From: JAEUOS01 sp965279115
Lineage (GTDB): Bacteria; Pseudomonadota; Gammaproteobacteria; Burkholderiales; JAEUOS01
DNA length: 64,000 nucleotides
Assembly (NCBI GenBank): GCA_965279115.1
Contig: OZ257137.1
Coordinates: 1,860,001-1,924,000, forward strand
Direction of reading: 5' to 3'
The translations under genes were made by a program, and so were the position numbers. Positions 61,062 to 64,000 of this stretch are shown here, piece after piece (the stretch's first letter is position 1; each line of letters begins with the position of its first letter). The notes under the pieces were generated by a model. That model saw only the letters and a program-made list of their open reading frames with translations, was not told the origin of the DNA and searched no databases.

Positions 61062-61784
61062 CTACTCGCGGCGCGTCACCCCGATGAGCCGGTCGATCAG
61101 GGCCGGGTCCGCCTGCAGATCCCGCGCGCTGCCGCTATGCGCCACCCGGCCCTGCTCAAGCACCACCGCGCGGTGCGAAATGGCCAGGATCATCTGCGGA
61201 TGCTGCTCGACAATGATGGCGCTCATGCCTTCGTCCCGCGTGATGCGGGCGATGGCCGCGAGCAGTTCTTCGACGATGATGGGCGCCAGGCCCTCGAGCG
61301 GCTCGTCGAGCAGCAACAGACTCGGATTGACCACCAGGGCACGACCGACGGCAAGCATCTGCTGTTCACCGCCGGAAAGCTGGTTGCCGAGGTTGCCGCG
61401 CCGCTCGGCCAGGCGCGGGAACATCGCGTAGACGCGTTCGGGAGTCCACTGGCTGGCACCGCGCCCCGGCCGCGCCACCGCGGTGAGGTTCTCGTGCACG
61501 GTGAGCGACTTGAAGATGTTGCGTTCCTGCGGCACCCAGCCTATGCCGGCGGCGGCGCGCGCGTGCGAGGGCAGGGTGTGCAAGGCCACGCCTCCCAGCG
61601 AGATGCTGCCGCCATGCCAGGTGGTGGCGCCGGCCAGGGTGTTCATGAAGGTGGACTTGCCGGTGCCGTTGCGTCCCAGGAGGGCCAGGGTTTCGCCTTC
61701 CGGCAGCGCGAGCGATACCTCATGCAGCACCACCGCCGGCCCGTAGCCGGCCGAGAGACCCTCGACCTGCAGCAGGTCAGCCAT
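61062..61784 (-). CDS. livF: Branched-chain amino acid-type ABC transporter ATP-binding protein (LivF)
   Basis: A 240-residue ATPase. Walker A GRNGTGKST, LSGGEQQML signature, and LLLLDEPLEGLAP Walker B. The size is that of LivF. ATG 61784 lies inside the livG end, an 8-bp overlap. Last gene of the liv operon. Such transporters also import amides, urea and aromatic acids, so the ligand is open. Confidence 0.94.
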   Translation of the reverse strand: MADLLQVEGLSAGYGPAVVLHEVSLALPEGETLALLGRNGTGKSTFMNTLAGATTWHGGSISLGGVALHTLPSHARAAAGIGWVPQERNIFKSLTVHENLTAVARPGRGASQWTPERVYAMFPRLAERRGNLGNQLSGGEQQMLAVGRALVVNPSLLLLDEPLEGLAPIIVEELLAAIARITRDEGMSAIIVEQHPQMILAISHRAVVLEQGRVAHSGSARDLQADPALIDRLIGVTRRE

Positions 61785-62550
61785 GCGCCGCCTCCTTGTC
61801 CAGGCTGTGGCCCAGATACACCGCCTTGACGCGCGCATCCGCGGCGATCTCCGCCGGCGTGCCCTCGGTGAGCACCGCGCCATTGACCAGCACGGTCACC
61901 CGATTGGCGTAGCTGAACACCAGGTCCATGTCATGCTCGATCAACAGCACCGACACCTCGGCGGGCAGGTCGCGCACGGTCTGCAGCAGTTCCTCTCTCT
62001 CGCCCGCCGGCACGCCCGCGGCCGGTTCGTCCAGCAGCAACACGCGCGGATTGCAGGCCAGCGCCGCGGCGATGTCGAGCAGGCGGCGCTTGCCATACGG
62101 CAGCTCGCGGGTGGTCTGGTGCATCACGTCGGTCAGGCGAAAACGCTCCAGCAATTCCTCGCAACGGCGCAGCAGCGCGCGGTCGAAACCCAGCGCGGAC
62201 CAGAAGCGCGCGCCGTGGCCGGCGGTCTGTGTCGCCGCCAGCACCAGGGTCTGCAGGGGCGTCATCGGGTCGAACAGCTGGCTGATCTGGAAAGTGCGCA
62301 CCAGGCCGCGCGCCACCCGCGCCTCCGGCGCCATGCCGGTGATGTCCTGGCCATTCAGGCTGATGCTGCCGGCGCTCGGTTCGAGCACCCCGGTAAGCAG
62401 GTTGACCAGCGTGGTCTTGCCCGCGCCGTTGGGGCCGATCAGCGCGTGGCGCGCGCCGGGCGCCAATTCAAGCGTGACATTGTCGGTGGCGACAATCCCG
62501 CCGAACCGCTTGGACAGCCCCTCGGCGGCCAGCACCGGCGCGCCGCTCAT
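61777..62550 (-). CDS. livG: Branched-chain amino acid-type ABC transporter ATP-binding protein (LivG)
   Basis: A 257-residue ATPase with Walker A GPNGAGKTT, RTFQISQLFDPMT Q-loop, LPYGKRRLLDIAAALA as signature region (Tyr-Gly in place of Ser-Gly, as usual in LivG) and VLLLDEPAAGVP. ATG 62550 overlaps the livM stop by four bases. Confidence 0.94.
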   Translation of the reverse strand: MSGAPVLAAEGLSKRFGGIVATDNVTLELAPGARHALIGPNGAGKTTLVNLLTGVLEPSAGSISLNGQDITGMAPEARVARGLVRTFQISQLFDPMTPLQTLVLAATQTAGHGARFWSALGFDRALLRRCEELLERFRLTDVMHQTTRELPYGKRRLLDIAAALACNPRVLLLDEPAAGVPAGEREELLQTVRDLPAEVSVLLIEHDMDLVFSYANRVTVLVNGAVLTEGTPAEIAADARVKAVYLGHSLDKEAAHG

Positions 62551-63518
62551 TGCCGCCCCCCGCGCGTGAACCAGGTCCACGGCCGCAGGGCGCGCTCACG
62601 GCCGAACAGCATCAGCACCACCAGCAGCAGCCCGATCCAGAACATCCAGTATTGCGGCGTCACCGTGGAAAGCCGGTCCTGCAAAAGCTTGAAGACCACC
62701 GCGCCGGCGATGCCCCCATACAGCCAGCCCACCCCGCCTATGACCAGCATCAGCATCACGTCGGCGGAGCGGTCGAAGGCGAACACGTCGATCGACGCAA
62801 AGCCGGTGGTCTGGGCAAGCAGGCCACCGGCGCTGCCGGCCATTGCGCCGGCGATGGTATAGACCGCTGTCAGGCGTGAGGCCACCGGGACGCCCAGCGC
62901 CATGGCGCGCAGCCGGTTGTCGCGGATCGCACGCAAGGTCCAGCCGAAAGGTGAATTGGCAAGCCGGCGCGCCAGCAGAAACCACACCAGGCCCACACTA
63001 AGCGAGTAGTACGCCGCGGTGCGGCCGGTCAGGTCGAACTCGAAGCGCCCCAGCACCGGCCCCATCACCACGCCCTGCAGGCCATCGGCACCGCCGGTGA
63101 GCCAGTCGAGCTTGTTGGCCAGTTCGTAGAGGATCAGCGCCACGCCCAGGGTCACCATCAGTCGGGTGAGGTCGCTGCCGCGCTGAACGGTGAAACTGCA
63201 TACCAGCCCGAGCAGCGCGGAGAGCAGGGTGGCCACCGCGAGGCCGGCCAGCGGGTCCGGCATGATGTGCTTGGCGAACAATGCCGCCGCGTAGGCGCCG
63301 AAGCCGAAGAAGGCCGCATGACCGAGCGAGACGATGCCGGCGAAGCCGAGCACCAGGTCGAGCGACACGGCGAACAGGGCGACGATGGCGATCTCGTTGA
63401 CCATCAGCGCATGGGATGGCACCAGCAGCGGCGCGGCGAAGGCAAGGCAGAGGACCACGAATTCCCACACCCGCGGACGCGACAGGTCGCGCATGGCGTC
63501 GATCGAGGCGCGCATCAT
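62547..63518 (-). CDS. livM: Branched-chain amino acid-type ABC transporter permease (LivM)
   Basis: A 323-residue membrane protein with about nine segments. LVLGFAGIVSLGHAAFFGFG is the LivM/LivH hallmark; the docking loop is LRAIRDNRLRAMALGV. ATG 63518 overlaps the livH stop (ATGA); a second ATG follows directly. Confidence 0.94.
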   Translation of the reverse strand: MMRASIDAMRDLSRPRVWEFVVLCLAFAAPLLVPSHALMVNEIAIVALFAVSLDLVLGFAGIVSLGHAAFFGFGAYAAALFAKHIMPDPLAGLAVATLLSALLGLVCSFTVQRGSDLTRLMVTLGVALILYELANKLDWLTGGADGLQGVVMGPVLGRFEFDLTGRTAAYYSLSVGLVWFLLARRLANSPFGWTLRAIRDNRLRAMALGVPVASRLTAVYTIAGAMAGSAGGLLAQTTGFASIDVFAFDRSADVMLMLVIGGVGWLYGGIAGAVVFKLLQDRLSTVTPQYWMFWIGLLLVVLMLFGRERALRPWTWFTRGGRQ

Positions 63519-64000
63519 CTGCCCCCTCCGCGCCGCGTGAACAGGCCCTGCGGACGCCACAGCAGTATCACGATCATCAGGGTGTAGACGATGAAGGCGC
63601 CCAGCTTGGGAATGTAGTACTTGCCGGCCACGTCAGCCACCCCCAGCAGCAGGGCCGCCGCCAGCGGGCCGGTGATGGAGGAGGTGCCGCCCACCGCCAC
63701 CACGATCAGGAACAGGATCATGTAGCGCAGCGGAAAAACCGGATCGAGCGTGAGGAGCTCGGCGCCCAGCGCGCCGCCCAGCCCGGCCAGGCCGGAGCCG
63801 GCCGCGAAGGTGAAAAGGAAGATGCGGTTGACGTTGATGCCCAGTCCGGCCGCCACCGGGCCGTCATCGACAGCGGCGCGCAGGCGGCTGCCGAAGCGGG
63901 TGCGCGAAAGCACCAGTTGCAGGGCCACCGTGAGCGCCGCGCACACGGCGATGATGAACAGCCGGTAATGTCCCATGCCCAGCATGGCGGCGCCACTGCC
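63515..64000 (-). CDS. livH: Branched-chain amino acid-type ABC transporter permease (LivH), partial
   Basis: The C-terminal 161 residues of a LivH-type permease; the frame is open to the right window edge, so the start and N-terminal half are missing. The docking loop (GSRLRAAVDDGPVAAGLGI), LAGLGGALGAELLTLDPVF and VVAVGGTSSITGPLAAALLL are typical. The substrate-binding gene of this system must lie outside the window. Confidence 0.93.
   Translation of the reverse strand, partial: GSGAAMLGMGHYRLFIIAVCAALTVALQLVLSRTRFGSRLRAAVDDGPVAAGLGINVNRIFLFTFAAGSGLAGLGGALGAELLTLDPVFPLRYMILFLIVVAVGGTSSITGPLAAALLLGVADVAGKYYIPKLGAFIVYTLMIVILLWRPQGLFTRRGGGR

Overview
The window reads as a high-GC chromosome segment of a betaproteobacterium, most likely Burkholderiales. 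The grounds are four periplasmic receptors of the Bug/TctC type, a class I PHA synthase, a LiuR-controlled branched-chain acyl-CoA cluster, a Sox remnant and a LigAB ring-cleavage enzyme, packed tightly in operons with ATGA overlaps. No rRNA, tRNA, CRISPR array, phage or IS transposase was seen. The content is almost wholly catabolic and transport-related.

Layout. 1-6.7 kb: a minus-strand operon of a TRAP transporter, a VOC protein, a RuBisCO-like protein (RLP) and a DUF1537 four-carbon-acid kinase (cut by the left edge), with a divergent LacI regulator. It looks like an uptake and breakdown route for a sugar acid. 6.7-9.2 kb: soxXYZ, a small monooxygenase-fold gene and soxA, without soxB or soxCD and with an unusual SoxY C terminus; an 82-bp tandem repeat separates soxY from soxZ. 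9.5-12.9 kb: a two-subunit molybdenum hydroxylase (IorAB-like), a clear terminator and a DUF2889 gene. 12.9-16.0 kb: a ketopantoate-reductase-like gene (minus), then a thiolase and a crotonase.

16.0-30.1 kb: a LysR regulator divergent from a nine-gene plus-strand operon holding two separate hyuA-hyuB (ATP-dependent hydantoinase/oxoprolinase) pairs, two Bug receptors, an Old Yellow Enzyme, an amidohydrolase-fold protein that has lost most metal ligands, and an acyl-CoA synthetase. I consider this the strongest candidate for an undescribed pathway.

30.2-38.3 kb: a minus-strand operon (PaaI thioesterase, isovaleryl-CoA dehydrogenase, 4HBT thioesterase, carbonic anhydrase, MaoC protein, thiolase, acyl-CoA dehydrogenase, methyltransferase) and a MerR-type LiuR next to an MBL-fold hydrolase. 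Two palindromes sharing the core GTTTACGTAAAC mark the likely LiuR operators. 38.4-41.0 kb: phaC and a second zinc-ribbon methyltransferase. 41.0-46.9 kb: ligA-ligB-Bug-hydrolase-ThDP enzyme operon with a divergent LysR gene. 46.9-50.7 kb: AraC regulator divergent from a complete class I P450 system (P450, [2Fe-2S] ferredoxin, FAD reductase). 50.9-54.0 kb: ion antiporter, MetE-like methyltransferase, VapBC-type toxin-antitoxin. 54.0-59.7 kb: an opp/dpp-type ABC transporter with a hairpin between receptor and permease genes. 60.0-61.0 kb: a fourth Bug receptor. 61.0-64.0 kb: livFGM and part of livH, running off the right edge.

Coordinates and motifs were read from the sequence. Family names come from recognition of conserved motifs, without any database search. 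Pathway assignments are inference.
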